The translations under genes and the position numbers were made by a program. This document shows positions 1-10,140 of a stretch of DNA of 39,650 nt, piece after piece; the stretch's first letter is position 1, and every line of letters starts with the position of its first letter. The notes beneath the pieces were generated by a model. The model worked only from the letters and a program-made list of their open reading frames with translations, was not told where the DNA came from and ran no database searches. The stretch is from Scleroderma bovista (Eukaryota > Basidiomycota > Agaricomycetes > Boletales > Sclerodermataceae). The stretch spans positions 1-39,650 of the forward strand of contig JAYMGJ010000628.1 in NCBI GenBank assembly GCA_037178675.1, read 5' to 3'.

Positions 1-870
1 GTGGAGTCTTGAGGCGGTGTTGCTGCTGAGGCAATCGAGGACGAGGGGGATTGGTGGGGTAGCATTATCTGTCTCTAGTGCGTGTATTGGGGTGGTGTGG
101 AAAGCCGCACAGACGTGGCGGAGGCAAGTATTTTGTACCTGGGTAAGTTTGTTAGCGTGTTTCTTCTTACCGTCCCACCAGACTGGGCTGGCATACGTCA
201 TGACACTACGCACGCATGCGCCATAGATGGTGCAGATGAGACGTTGGTGTAGACCCCGGACTGTGTTCCCGAGCATAGTTAGTCCATTTGCGATGTTTTC
301 CGTTTTGTTGGTGGCCATTTTTATGTGTTCATTGAAGAGTAGCTTGGAGTCAAAGGTGATGCCGAGCCATTTCATGGTGTCGCAGTGGGGTACGACGACG
401 CCTCCATCTGGGCATGGGAGAGTGATGTCAGGGAAGATGGCGCTGTGTTGTCTTGTAAAGTGTGTGAGTCCACATTTGACGAAGTCGAGCGAGAGGCCTA
501 GGCCATACAGAATGTGTAGCATGGTCATGAAGTCGGCGCGTGGGGGGATTATGTTTTGTAGGAGGCTGGTTGATGAGTTGTACAGGTTGACATCGTCAAT
601 GTAGCCGACGAGCGTGGTGGGGGTGAGTTTGGTGTTGGGTGGTGCTCGTTGAACATATCTCGCGGCTAGTCTGGCCTGGAACTCTTTGTATACTGGGGAC
701 GTGTACAGAATTGACAATGCGGGAGAGATGGGTGATCCCTGTGGGATGCCATTCTCCACTGGTTTAGATTCCGAGGTGCGGCCATCTAGGCAGATTGCTG
801 CCTCCCTGTTAGATAGGAACGAGTTTACCCATTTCACCATGGGTACACAAAGCGAGATAAGTACAAAATA
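1..870 (-). mobile_element. Non-LTR retrotransposon reverse transcriptase, partial
   Basis: Read on the minus strand from about 870 down to the left edge, one frame stays open with no stop and gives about 290 codons of a LINE-type reverse transcriptase. Seen directly: the motif GIPQGSPISP near 735-765, the catalytic box GYIDDVNLY near 575-605 (the YxDD motif as YIDD), and a downstream stretch reading YGACVRSVMTYASPVWW near 160-215. These are typical of fungal non-LTR elements. The amino-terminal endonuclease and the first palm motifs are absent. The 5' side ends near 870, shortly before the CACTA-like element, and the 3' side leaves the window. The open frame suggests a fairly recent, 5'-truncated copy, but only part is visible. 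Confidence 0.85.
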
Positions 871-965
871 AAACTGATCACTTGTTGGCTTGATCGCGGG
901 GCGACACGTAAGCCATTACATACCGGGACGGGACGAGCCAGCACTGTGGGAAGTAAATGCGCTGA

Positions 966-1155
966 AGATCAGTGCCATATGTACTGTATATCAGTGCCAA
1001 AAGCGCTGGATATCAGTGCCATGCACTAAATATCAGTGCCGAACAGTGACACTGATTTGATCATTTTTGCTACTAATAATCAGTGCCATCGGCACTACTT
1101 TTCAGTGTTAATGGTACTGATTTCCGACACTGATCTCGGCACTGATTTTCAACCA
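966..1155. repeat. Left subterminal ATCAGTGCC array of the CACTA-like element
   Basis: Five exact copies of ATCAGTGCC lie here in plus orientation at irregular 20-60 bp spacing, with one exact reversed copy (GGCACTGAT) and several one-mismatch versions such as GACACTGAT. In CACTA elements such subterminal repeats are the transposase binding sites; that role is inferred here. Confidence 0.8.
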
Positions 1156-1419
1156 TATAACTATAAGGAGGCACTAGTATAATATATTCATGCAGTCTCG
1201 GAATACACCTAGTCTCTGGAGGTATCGTAACAACTGGTCACCCAACACGACCTCGACCAGATTGCATCACTGTCATCGTCCTAGACCTGGAGGTGTCGAG
1301 GTGGTTGAGTGGGTCCGTGAGGTAGCGGTGGTTAGTCGTAGTAGTCCAGGCACATACTTGTAGTCGAGGTTGAGTAGGTGGTTCGTGGGTGTGCGTGAAC
1401 GGCATGTCTGTTGCAGGGT

Positions 1420-2420
1420 TGTGGGGTTGTCGTCGTGGTCACATTGGTGTGACCATTGGTGCTAGTAGTTGTGGTGGTTGATGCCAGAGCCGGCATTGGC
1501 AGCATTGAGGTTTGTAATTAATGGTGGGGTCGTCATCATCATCGCGCTGGTGGGGTCAGCATCGTCATCTGGTGGTGGTGGCTCACTGGCATTGATAATG
1601 GTGGGGGTTGTCATCAGTCATGGCTGGGATTGGTGGTCAGGGTGGTTATTGTTGTCGCGTTGGTGTTGGTCATCATTGTTGCGCTGGTGTCTGAGGGCTC
1701 ACTTCAGGTATTATGTAAGCAGTACTAGCATACTTCTTTCGAGCTAAATACTGGGTTGGAAACCGGAGGGTTAGCCACATACTCGTCTACAACACGAAAC
1801 GTTACCAAACAGCACAAATATTTGTTGTAGAATACAGCCAGCAAGGTGTTTTGAGATATGGTTGTGGTACGAAGAAAAGGGCAATCGGGCGGAGCTTGAA
1901 ATTCGACGCACTGATAACTTATCATGTGACCTAACTCTTTTTCCCAGGCCACTCGTCACCTCAGCGCTGCAGTGACACCACGATCCACCTCGGCATGAAC
2001 TTGAACCACAGCCAATGGACGACAACGATGACAGCCACCACTACCACGACGTCAACTCTGGCCATCGCCGCTACACTCCCATCAGTAAACAAACGATGAT
2101 AATGTGCAGTGATGGAAATACCATCACCACCAGCACGACGATCGACGACCGACGACTGCACTACCATCACCACCAGCATGACGACCGATGACCACACTAC
2201 CATCACCACCAGCGCCGGCCAAAGACGACACAGCGACCACTCCTTCACCATGTGCAACGACGGACAGGTGTCACACCCAGTACTCCGACAACGATGATGA
2301 TCATCACCACCAGCACCAGCCAAAGATGACACAGTAACCACCACCTCACCACAACAGTGACCACCACCAGCACTTGTGCCTCGACGAAAACGACGACGAT
2401 CAGACTGGCACCCCAACCCC
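1420..2420. repeat. Mirror-image GTG-rich and CAC-rich core
   Basis: From about 1420 to 1720 the plus strand is dominated by GTG, GGT and GTC triplets. From about 1980 to 2420 it is dominated by CAC, ACC and GAC triplets. The two tracts are therefore roughly complementary and could fold into a long imperfect hairpin. The 250 bp between them is of ordinary composition. Open frames through these tracts are compositional artefacts with valine- or threonine-rich translations. Confidence 0.7.
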
Positions 2421-2527
2421 GACAACGACAACAGCACGACAACGACCTGCACGGCCAGACAGGTTGTGGTACATATCTGGGATATTTAGACTAGACTTCT
2501 GGACACTCTCTTGTGTTAAGCAATCTC

Positions 2528-2800
2528 GTGTACTGAAAATCAGTGCCATAGTAGAAATGCATCTATGTACTCTAAGATATCAGTGCTGGAAAACTTGGGG
2601 TACTGAAAATCAGTGCTGGTCAACTCAGGTACTGGAAATCAGTGTCGGAACACAATGTGGTACTGAAAATCAGTGCCACGAAAAGTGCACACTGAAAATC
2701 AGTGCCATGAAGGTGACACTGAAAAGAAGTGCCCACCAGATCAGTGCCACTGGCACTGATTCAGGCGAAATCAGTGCCAATGACACTGATTTTCAGCACG
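2528..2800. repeat. Right subterminal ATCAGTGCC array of the CACTA-like element
   Basis: Five exact ATCAGTGCC copies, three close variants (ATCAGTGCT, ATCAGTGTC) and reversed copies lie here, most preceded by CTGAAA. They share the plus-strand orientation of the left array, so the arrays are mainly direct rather than inverted, unlike the ends of the element. Confidence 0.8.
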
Positions 2801-2890
2801 TTTACTTCCCACAGTGCAGAAGATCAACAGAAACCATCGAGGAACTACACAGGCCAAAACCCGAGACAATAAGCTACGCTCACAGTACTC

Positions 2891-3298
2891 TTACGGCGTA
2901 TAGCACCAGTGACCGTCCATTTGCACGCATTTCTGTCCATTAGGACAACCTGGGTGAGGCCGTTGTAAGTACATCACACAATAAGTGATCTGCTATTGAA
3001 GCAAGCTTACATCCACTGCCAGCTCCTTGGTTGCAACAGAAGGTGCCTAGCTTGCAGCACTCGCCATCATTGCACTTCGCTGTGCATAAGGTAAATAGGT
3101 GAGTTGGTTGAGTTGGTTGAGTTGAATATCATAGTGCTCACAGTTATTCACAGAACAGGAACCGGTGCGACGACCCAAAACCCCCGCACCGACGTCATTC
3201 CTTTCGACACTGGATATGCGCGGCTCCATAGCGTCAGCAGCTACAAGTGCACTATACGAAAACAACAGCAAGGACGCGACACCGAGGAAACGGACCAT
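2891..3298 (-). CDS. Small secreted cysteine-rich protein, copy A
   Basis: Three exons (3298-3142, 3079-3011, 2949-2891) join in phase 1 at both introns and encode 94 residues. Residues 1 to about 20 are a hydrophobic signal peptide ending VAA. A propeptide-like stretch ends LGRR, a possible Kex2 site, and a mature domain with ten cysteines follows. Its framework is C-x6-C-x4-CC-x5-CC-x7-CC-x5-C-x7-C, faintly like half a granulin module. I do not recognise a named family. It should be secreted and disulphide-bonded. Copies B and C share the exon layout, signal peptide and intron sequence but differ between the cysteines. The start was chosen because MVRFLGVAS is conserved at the start of A, C and D, with a TATA box about 45 bp upstream. 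Function unknown; effector or defence peptide roles are guesses. Confidence 0.75.
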
Positions 3299-3340
3299 TT
3301 TGATAGTTAGGAGAATGACTGTTTGAAGAATGGCGGCCCA

Positions 3341-3433
3341 TTTTATACATGGGAAGGGAACAAAGTCTTCAGATATAGAGTTGAGTAAGTTCAATTATTT
3401 GACTCTGCACATATATTTTCCGCATCTTCAGGC
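3341..3433 (-). promoter_or_regulatory. Promoter of secreted protein copy A
   Basis: On the minus strand a TATAAAA box (plus 3341-3347) lies 43-49 bp before the start codon. The element GCACATATATTTTCCGCA (plus 3407-3424) begins about 109 bp before it. The same pair in the same order and at similar distance precedes copies B, C and D. Confidence 0.6.
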
Positions 3434-3529
3434 ACATCCGAGGAGCATGTGGTTTCGGTCATTCCAATGTGGCTTCCAACGAAGAACAAGTAAGCCGCGG
3501 TATACGTGCTTTGTTCAAGGCTAAAATAT

Positions 3530-4560
3530 TTTCTCACCAGATGAAATCCGCATGGTAAGGGTAATAACAAGTGGCACAAGGTAATGAGGTACCGACGAGC
3601 AGCTGACGACCGCCATGCCATACCTGTGGTGTCAAGAAACAAGAAAGAAACATACGAGATATAAAAACACCGCAGGAACATACGGCAGATTCGGATGTCG
3701 ATTGGTTGGTCCTACGAGCATCTATTCTATGGTTCGGCGTTCTGGTCATGTGAATGCAGGTTCAACAGCCTGGGCCATCGACATCCGTGCTTCATTTTCC
3801 CCCGGTCTTCGCATTCCTACCTTCTCATGTCATAATAATTGGCCCAGGACCAACCTGGAAGCTTCGGGAGCTTGTATTGGTAATTCCTGTCCTTCCATGG
3901 CCAGTACAGCCCGATGGGACCACAATCCTCATCAGGGTTGCTCGGCTTGGGGACTAATTTGGGGTCAAGGCTTATCGGCAAGACAATTCTTGCGCACGTT
4001 GAAATTTTGCGTGACATGATAGTCATGGCCAGAAATCAACGACAGGGCAAGGAAGGAAAGTCGAAGAACCCGCATGAGTGCGCGTACCTCCACCCCACCG
4101 CTCCCAAGAACCCACGCATCTGCACCTAGATCAACTACAAAGCCTGCCCAAAGCTCGTATGAGGTCACGCTGCCCGTCAGAGCCTCCCTTGGGAACGGGA
4201 ACAGGAGGGAAAATGTAGGAGAAACCATGTTTATTGGTGTAGCGCGAGTACGACCCAGAGCATCTCTTCCCAGACTTCACCGATCGTGCGGACACCCCAG
4301 TATCTAGCTTGTCGAGGATCTCGTAGGTCGAGTGGATGGTCTCGTTAGTAGTAAGCAATACTTTTGGCACGGTCCAATGCCCAGACGCCCATCGAACAGT
4401 CGGTGTATGCATTTGCTCAGTACACCCCAGTGGCAATGAGGTCTTAAAGGTGTCCTCAGTATGCCATGATAGTGATATACGACAACACATACCATCCCAT
4501 CCGAGACAGCCAGCGTTCAGTAGCCCCATCATCGGCGTAGACTCTAGGCCGTAAGCTCGT
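3530..4560. repeat. Degenerate duplicated block, copy 1
   Basis: This block is recognisably related to 6560-7440. Shared landmarks in order include CCGCCATGCC followed by TACCTG, GCCTGGAAACTTCG-type sequence, a GGTCAGAAA-type motif, a CTCTTTCCGGACTTTACCG-like stretch (here CTCTTCCCAGACTTCACCG) and a final CAATGCCCAG. On the minus strand both copies show short related peptides (GHWTVPK here, GHWIVPK there, and SVKSGKR in both), but each frame is broken. It is probably a decayed gene duplicated together with the secreted protein genes. I cannot name the family. Confidence 0.5.
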
Positions 4561-5507
4561 GAGTCACAATACAAGCTTCCATGTTACCATCACGGTAAGC
4601 GGATGTATCCATGTCAGATGTGGGCAAGCTGTGTCCCACCTAGCTAGGTTTGCAGCTCATTGGCACTAACGACTCGCGAGTGCAGTTGAGATGGAAGTAT
4701 TATCTCCGGTCTTTTAAAAGACGACCCCGCGCTGGGCTACAATTCCTTGGCTCTGGCTGTGGAGAGTTAGTGGAGTGTATGCAGCACGGAGATGGCGAGT
4801 GAACCTGGGGGGACCTAAGGCAGAATTACGATTCCTGGACTATCATGAGGATCGGGATGCCCACATCGTATTGACAACTGACTTGATCCAATAGGCTGGC
4901 TTGTTGACTACTAGATTGATCCAGTCACCTTTGCTCACGCGTATATATCCAAAACACATTTTTAATGCGGTGCTGGGCGTGCAGCATTAGCAAGTGGGCT
5001 GGTATATAGAGGTCAGATTCTAACCCCCTTGGATGAGATTTCCCGGTGTGCTGTGTTGAAGATCATGGTACAAACTAGTAAGGTTATCAAGCAGCAGCTA
5101 CTATGTAGGCGAGTCTCCAGTGAAAACACGATGGGTGCACAGCCCGAGCCCAGGGTTGGCTATGATAGTATTAGTATATGGTGATTCCAAGTCAAAAAAG
5201 GGTGCAGGTTGGTGCGCGCCACTTTCAAACTCAGACAACATCAATAACAATTTACTGCACGACGTTGAGAGTCTCAGGTGCGCTGAGCACTCAAAATCGT
5301 ACTTACCTTTGGCTTACCTCCGAGTGAGCCACAGGGAGATAATTACTGCAGTCGAGTCTCTAGCGATTGCGTGATATTCTCTCCGAATGCAAAACCAGTG
5401 AGTATTATTTGGAGAGTCGTGCCCGATTTTTCGGTCAAGCGGTGGCCTCAGATATAAATAAACAAGTTCTCTCTCCAACCTTCTCTTCCACTTCGATTCA
5501 GCTTGGT
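4561..5507. other. Intergenic, no gene seen
   Basis: No continuous coding frame, repeat or RNA gene is supported here. Short open frames exist on both strands but resemble nothing recognisable. The stretch contains the 3' flank of copy B. Confidence 0.5.
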
Positions 5508-5894
5508 TCAAAAGCACCAGGTAATACCGTTGATTTGTCCACAATTTTGCCCGTTCGGACAGCCTGGATGAGATCCATTGTAAATGACACAATAAGTGAT
5601 TTGCCATTGAAGCAAACTCTTACATTTATCATACCCGTCGTTGCAACAGTGGTAGCCTGCTTTGCAACACCCGTGATCTTCGCATGGCGCTGTGCATAAG
5701 ATGAATACGAGAGCTGGTTGAGTTGAATCATATGGCTCACTGTAGTTCCCACTCGGACACTTGCTGGCACGCCCCAAAAGCCTCGTGACGATGTTATTCG
5801 TCCTGGCGGCGGGCACAGGCGGTACACCGTCGGCAGCTACAAGAGCAATATGCAAAAAGAGCAGCAATGACGCGACACCGAAGAAATGGACCAT
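5508..5894 (-). CDS. Small secreted cysteine-rich protein, copy B
   Basis: Exons 5894-5741, 5689-5624 and 5563-5508 encode 91 residues. The signal peptide (MVHFFGVASLLLFLHIALVA) is followed by a spacer ending RLLGRA and a mature domain with ten cysteines in the framework C-x7-C-x4-CC-x5-CC-x6-CC-x5-C-x8-C. Both introns are phase 1, 51 and 60 nt, and fall exactly where those of copies A and C do. The unspliced sequence is also open across both introns and would give a longer protein. I prefer the spliced form because it reproduces the paired-cysteine pattern of A and C, and their introns contain stops. It contains CEDHGCC, reminiscent of granulins. Function unknown; the best-preserved family member here. 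Confidence 0.75.
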   Translation of the reverse strand: MVHFFGVASLLLFLHIALVAADGVPPVPAARTNNIVTRLLGRASKCPSGNYSEPYDSTQPALVFILCTAPCEDHGCCKAGYHCCNDGYDKCKSLLQWQITYCVIYNGSHPGCPNGQNCGQINGITWCF

Positions 5895-5947
5895 TTTAAT
5901 AGTCAAGAGAAGAATTGTTTAAGGAATGGTGGCCCATTCTGTCCGCA

Positions 5948-6063
5948 TTTTATACACGGGGGGACAACTGAGTGACACCCCGACGAGGTCGGTTATTTGA
6001 TCCCGCACATGTATTCTCCGCGCTTATCCGATTCTCCACATATATTTTCCGCGCCTTCAGGCG
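5948..6063 (-). promoter_or_regulatory. Promoter of secreted protein copy B
   Basis: A minus-strand TATAAAA box lies at plus 5948-5954, 54-60 bp before the start codon. The family element GCACATGTATTCTCCGCG begins at 6005, about 111 bp upstream. A second diverged copy with the CCACATATATTTTCCGCG form lies at 6036-6053, so copy B carries the element twice. Confidence 0.6.
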
Positions 6064-6559
6064 ATTATCGGAGGAGCTTTCAGAGCTACCCCCATGGCGC
6101 CCGTTTAGTTTTCTGACCCGGCCAGTTACCATAATAGTCTGGTTGATATGTTTGCAGTCAACTTCCAGGGACCAGCTGATCGCGGATTCTAAGGTGTATC
6201 ATTAGGAAAATCCGTCGTTATGTAAAATTATTGGGACCAGATATCTCGTACGGGCGACATCATACGTTGCACGTTCTCTTTACTCATAACTTTCATCCCC
6301 ACTTGACTGGGGAACGCATCACCCAACTGAATCAGCTTTTCCAAGCGCTAATGTGACGTGAACGCATTGTCCAACGCATCTCATTTCACATCACCATCAA
6401 TCCAGCACCAGCATCGCAAGCGATCAATCGATCATACCTTGTACTTAAAATGACGTTCCCTCGCATTATAATCTACACACGGTATGCGGACCAACGCATA
6501 TTAAATCATTGAGGGGATTATTCTGCGTTCTATGGTTGGGGTAGTATGGGGTACAAGTC
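6064..6559. other. Intergenic, no gene seen
   Basis: This is AT-rich ordinary sequence between the promoter of copy B and the second degenerate block. No coding frame, repeat or RNA is supported. Confidence 0.5.
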
Positions 6560-7440
6560 GACACCGAGGCCGAGACCCAGCCAGGTGGGAACCGCTTGGT
6601 GAGAGTAAATAACAGGTAGTACAATGTGACGACGAGAAGCTGGCGGCCGCCATGCCGTACCTGACCCAGTATCAGCCTGGAAACTTCGCGGGATCATACT
6701 CGTCATTCTTGTCTTTCCACGGTTGCCTGGTTTGGGATTCAATTGGGGGCTCTTTCTCATGTACACCGAAGCCCTGCGCGATACAATAGTCATGGTCAGA
6801 AAATACAAGGACCTACATTCTACCCCACGGCGCCCGCCAAACCACTGATGCATCTCTTGTCAGAGCCTCATCTGACATCTGCTTGCAGGATCACTGCGCG
6901 CGCATCAAAGCACGACAGAGAGAATGGCTGCAACTTCATGCCCGGGATGACGAGTTACAAAGACATTGTGTTCCCATGCTTGGGAAGCAACGGCAATGGG
7001 CCTCCGTTACATAGGATCGTACGCATGAAATATGAGGCGCGCCTGACAAAGTATCTCTTTCCGGACTTTACCGACTGTGTGGATACTCCACTGAGGCTAG
7101 TCGTCGAGGGCCTCGTAGATAGAGGGATGGGCTCGTTAGCGAGGGAGCGGGCAGTTGCAAATATCTTTGGTACAATTCAATGCCCAGGCACCGGTGGAGT
7201 GATCAAAGTATTCGTCCGTCAAGCACACAATACAGTAGTGGCAGTTTGAAGTGTCATCTGTTCTTGTATTCTCGTACTGTAGGCTCGTAGCGCTGCCTCG
7301 CCCCACAGTTCCTTTGGACAGGATTAGTAGGGGCCAGTTTACCGACCAGGGTATACCTGACGCCGCATGAACGATCGACACTCGCCAGATTTTGGGTTTG
7401 TGAGTACGACGTTCATGGTCCCTACAGGTGCACATACCTG
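6560..7440. repeat. Degenerate duplicated block, copy 2
   Basis: Related to 3530-4560 over most of its length, with many substitutions and indels. The plus strand has a 168-codon open frame across 6743-7249, but the paralogous block lacks it, so it is not supported as a gene. Each copy lies upstream of a secreted protein gene (A and B), suggesting that gene and block were duplicated together. Confidence 0.5.
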
Positions 7441-8324
7441 AAGACTTAGATTAGTGTTGTCACTGGAGACTAATAGCTCCAGCGCGAAACCGTTTATTGG
7501 CACCGCGACGAGGACACTACTTCTGTCTCAGCGGAGTGGCCGAACGGCAATTCTGGGGACTCAGACGAAAGTCATGTTGAGGGTATTAGTACGAAATTTG
7601 GATGTGGGTTGTCATGTGTTTGTTCAGTTCGTCTCTGTGCCTGTCCATCTCTACCGTGTACTCCTTCATGCCTTCCAAGGACGCGCATGTCACCAGAGCG
7701 CTCAACTGTACTCCCTACCCCATTTTAGATTCTGTCCACCACGAGTCAGACGAATCTCCCGTTGTATCCACGGCTCAACAAATCTTTCTCCCCCTTCTGC
7801 CCCTAGAACATCGATAGAGGAAGGATTTGTACCTGGAGTTGCAAAAGACGTTGATTTCTACGGCCATCCACGTGTCAGGCTTGGGTCAGATGCTAGTATG
7901 GGGCTGGTGTTGCTGGTGCCCATCAGTACCACTAACACCTGTACCAGCCATACTAGCATGACAGCCACGTGGTGCTGGCATCGGCATGGCGGGTGCTGGT
8001 ATTGACAGTATTGGCGCGGGTGTTAATGGTATCAGCACTGACACAGGTGATAGGCAACTTCGACTTCAACCCTCAAAGCCTCATTTTTCACCGCCACCAT
8101 CGGGGAACAGGTGAGGCTGATTGCAATCTGGGTTCACTTCACTTCACTTCCTTTTCTCCTTGCGTGGGCTAATGTTTTTAGGTATGTATGGGTTTTTTAT
8201 TCACGTCTGCTCAACACTGCATACTAGCATCCTACTGGCTCCCCAAGTTCAATCTAATCTTACATGACGACCACCACCATTGAATATGTTTTATGTAATT
8301 TCGCCGAGAGACAAACTATTCGTG
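7441..8324. other. Intergenic, no gene seen
   Basis: No gene is supported. The stretch holds a strong inverted repeat (7890-7959). Around 8140-8190 it has a short sequence (TTTTCTCCTTGCGTGGGCT) that recurs with one change near 10163-10180, marking the edge of a duplicated segment. Confidence 0.5.
7890..7959. repeat. 70-bp inverted repeat (hairpin)
   Basis: The outer arms ATGCTAGTATGG and CCATACTAGCAT are perfectly complementary over 12 bp. After a 2-nt bulge they continue with CTGG/CCAG, leaving a loop of about 34 nt. It could form a cruciform or an RNA stem. No gene context explains it; it may be a short MITE remnant. Confidence 0.65.
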
Positions 8325-8705
8325 TCACTTGAGTCCCGGAATTGTGCAGCCTTTACCGTCGCAACGAAACCCATCGGGACAGCCTGGACGAGCCCCGTTG
8401 TAAGCAACACAATAAGTGATTTGCTATTGGATTCAAGCTCTCACATCCACCCTGCTTCTTGGGGCAACAATAGTAATTTTTGGCGCAACACTTATTGTTA
8501 GGGCACTTGGCTGTGAGGAAAATGAGTAGGTGAGTTGTTTGAGTTGAATGTCATCATATGACTCACGTTTATTATTAGGACAATCTCTGGCTCGCCCGAA
8601 AAGCGTGATAGTGTCACTCGTCTGCTCACGCGGGACACTGTCGGCAGCTACAACCGCAACGTACGAAAAGAACAGCATGGAGGCGACACCGAGGAAACGG
8701 ACCAT
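8325..8705 (-). CDS. Small secreted cysteine-rich protein, copy C
   Basis: Exons 8705-8567, 8510-8445 and 8383-8325 encode 87 residues. The signal peptide MVRFLGVASMLFFSYVAVVA is followed by a spacer ending LFGRAR and a ten-cysteine domain with framework C-x6-C-x4-CC-x5-CC-x6-CC-x5-C-x4-C. Exon 2 is 66 nt, as in copy B. Intron 2 is closely related to those of A and B, sharing AATCACTTATTGTGT, while exon 2 encodes almost entirely different residues between the cysteines. The last exon ends on a short basic tail instead of the aromatic tail of A and B. Intact copy; function unknown. Confidence 0.75.
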
Positions 8706-8759
8706 GTTGATAGTCAAAAGCGAAGAACTGTTTGAAGAATGGCTCCCCATTCGTCTGTG

Positions 8760-8824
8760 TTTTATACATGGGAGGGGGATAAATCATGCTCGGCTTTTTG
8801 ATTCCTGCACATGTATTCTCCGCA
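8760..8824 (-). promoter_or_regulatory. Promoter of secreted protein copy C
   Basis: A minus-strand TATAAAA box lies at plus 8760-8766, 55-61 bp before the start codon. The family element GCACATGTATTCTCCGCA lies at 8807-8824, about 102 bp upstream. Confidence 0.6.
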
Positions 8825-9363
8825 CGCTATTGACTTTTGGCTGAGATTTGATCAGGCAAATTTATCCAGATTCAGGAGCTCGTGGCTAGGGTTGTTGACG
8901 AACAGAGGCATTAGGGCGAGTGTACGACTTGCGCCCATGTAGTTACTTTCCTTTTTCGGTAGCGCACATGTTCCACCACCGCGCAGCCACCGGGAGGTTC
9001 TTCGTCCTTTCGTTGAATCTCCCAGGTGCGTATTAGACACAAAGTATTATACGTAGTAACTAATACATTGTCCTTTCGTTGAATCTCCCAGCGTCCGCCT
9101 CCAGCTAGACTGCGTCTGCTGTGAGTTGTAAGGCAGTCTCGGCCTCTGAATCAACAAGATCACGCATACCACGCACGTCTCGCAACTCGTGTCTTGCCGC
9201 TCGATGTCATCGCTGATGTCATATATAGTATGTTTTTTCCTCGTCTCTCTTGTTTCTTTCGTCGTACCGTTTGATGCAGTCACATAAATTCCTCGTGTCC
9301 ATTGTCCTATGTCATACCCTTTCTTTTTACGTCGGATCACCCTCCTCCCAGCGCGCGTTTCGT

Positions 9364-10046
9364 CACGACGTTAATACGACCTTGAACGGATCCGACCCTC
9401 CTAACCAACACCGCGCCAAAATACTCCGCCAGCCTACGCCCATCTGCGTGCAAAAAGTCGTCATACACTTACACCGCGAGTCCGCGACAATGTTCACCAG
9501 CTCGGAAGTGCTAGACATATTATCCCCAAGATCGCAATAGCATCGGGTGAAATTTCTGAACGGAGATGGACACATGGACGTACTCGCAACATCTTGTGAT
9601 GTCGATGGCCCACTATGGACCCTGATACACATTATAGGGAAGCATAGAAGCATTGCTTACCTCAACTCGCATCGGTGTCGGACAGTATCCAGTCCGAATT
9701 CAGCAGCTTTACGGTGGCGTCGTGAATTTGATTGCTGAGACCCTGATGGAGTCAGATGACAGACCCCGTAGTCGCTCAACCAAGCTGCCCATGTATTTGT
9801 TCATCAGTGACAATTGCAACGATTGGCACTGTACAACTCTGTCAAGAAGCTCCCAGATGTCAAAGAACTGCCGATAGTGGAGATACTCTGTGGGCCCGTT
9901 GATTCGCGGCGCAGCATGTCCAGCAGCTTACGTGCTAAATTGACGCATATTGATCAGGGGTAAGGGCAGTTAACGAGGTCAAAGAACTTGGCGCGCACAC
10001 CCAAGAAATACCGCATGATAACTATTTGCCTGTTCGAGTTCGGTAG
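9364..10046 (-). pseudogene. Partial copy of the Nup107 gene 3' end
   Basis: The minus strand matches the last five exons of the intact nucleoporin gene at 12171-15200: an exon 14 copy ending FKVVLTS and a stop at 9364, remnants of exons 13, 12 and 11, and a little of exon 10 near 10040. Frames are broken by indels, much of exon 13 is missing, and nothing upstream of exon 10 is present. This is a non-functional by-product of the segmental duplication. Whether it is transcribed cannot be told. Confidence 0.8.
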
Positions 10047-10140
10047 CTATGGCTGTAAGGAAGTCTCGGCCTTCGAATCAACAAAATCCGACCGTCCGGG
10101 GATTTCACCCCTTCGTGCATGTCACGCACGTCTCGCAACT

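Larger units (their letters stand above)
942..2816. mobile_element. Non-autonomous CACTA-like (EnSpm/CMC) DNA transposon
   Basis: The element begins CACTGTGGGAAGTAAA at 942 and ends with its reverse complement at 2816. The inverted repeat extends to 25 bp with two mismatches. It is flanked by a 3-bp direct repeat, CAG, at 939-941 and 2817-2819. CACTR termini, 3-bp target duplications and short subterminal repeats are the hallmarks of CACTA elements. At 1875 bp it has no credible transposase frame, so it would depend on an enzyme supplied elsewhere. Inside the ends lie ATCAGTGCC arrays and then GTG-rich and CAC-rich tracts in mirror arrangement. The class is inferred from the ends only. The right end lies 75 bp from the stop of the first small secreted protein gene. 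Confidence 0.8.
8420..10070. repeat. Segmental duplication, copy 1 (pairs with 11590-13060)
   Basis: Sequence from the 3' part of secreted protein copy C through its upstream flank and into a broken Nup107 3' end matches 11590-13060 in the same order and orientation. Copy 1 has about 230 extra bases near 8890-9120. A further piece of the same flank (AAGGAAGTCTCGGCC onward) recurs at about 10052-10140, so the locus was rearranged more than once. Confidence 0.75.

Noticed and set aside
1961..2452. 163-codon valine-rich open frame on the minus strand
   Set aside because: It is a translation of the CAC/GTG triplet core of the CACTA-like element; low complexity and no start context or domain.
6743..7249. 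168-codon plus-strand open frame
   Set aside because: The homologous block at 3530-4560 does not keep this frame, so it is probably not coding.
7525..7570. tRNA-like start (GGAGTGGCCGAACGG)
   Set aside because: It resembles the D-arm side of class II tRNAs, but no anticodon arm, T arm or matching acceptor stem could be folded downstream.
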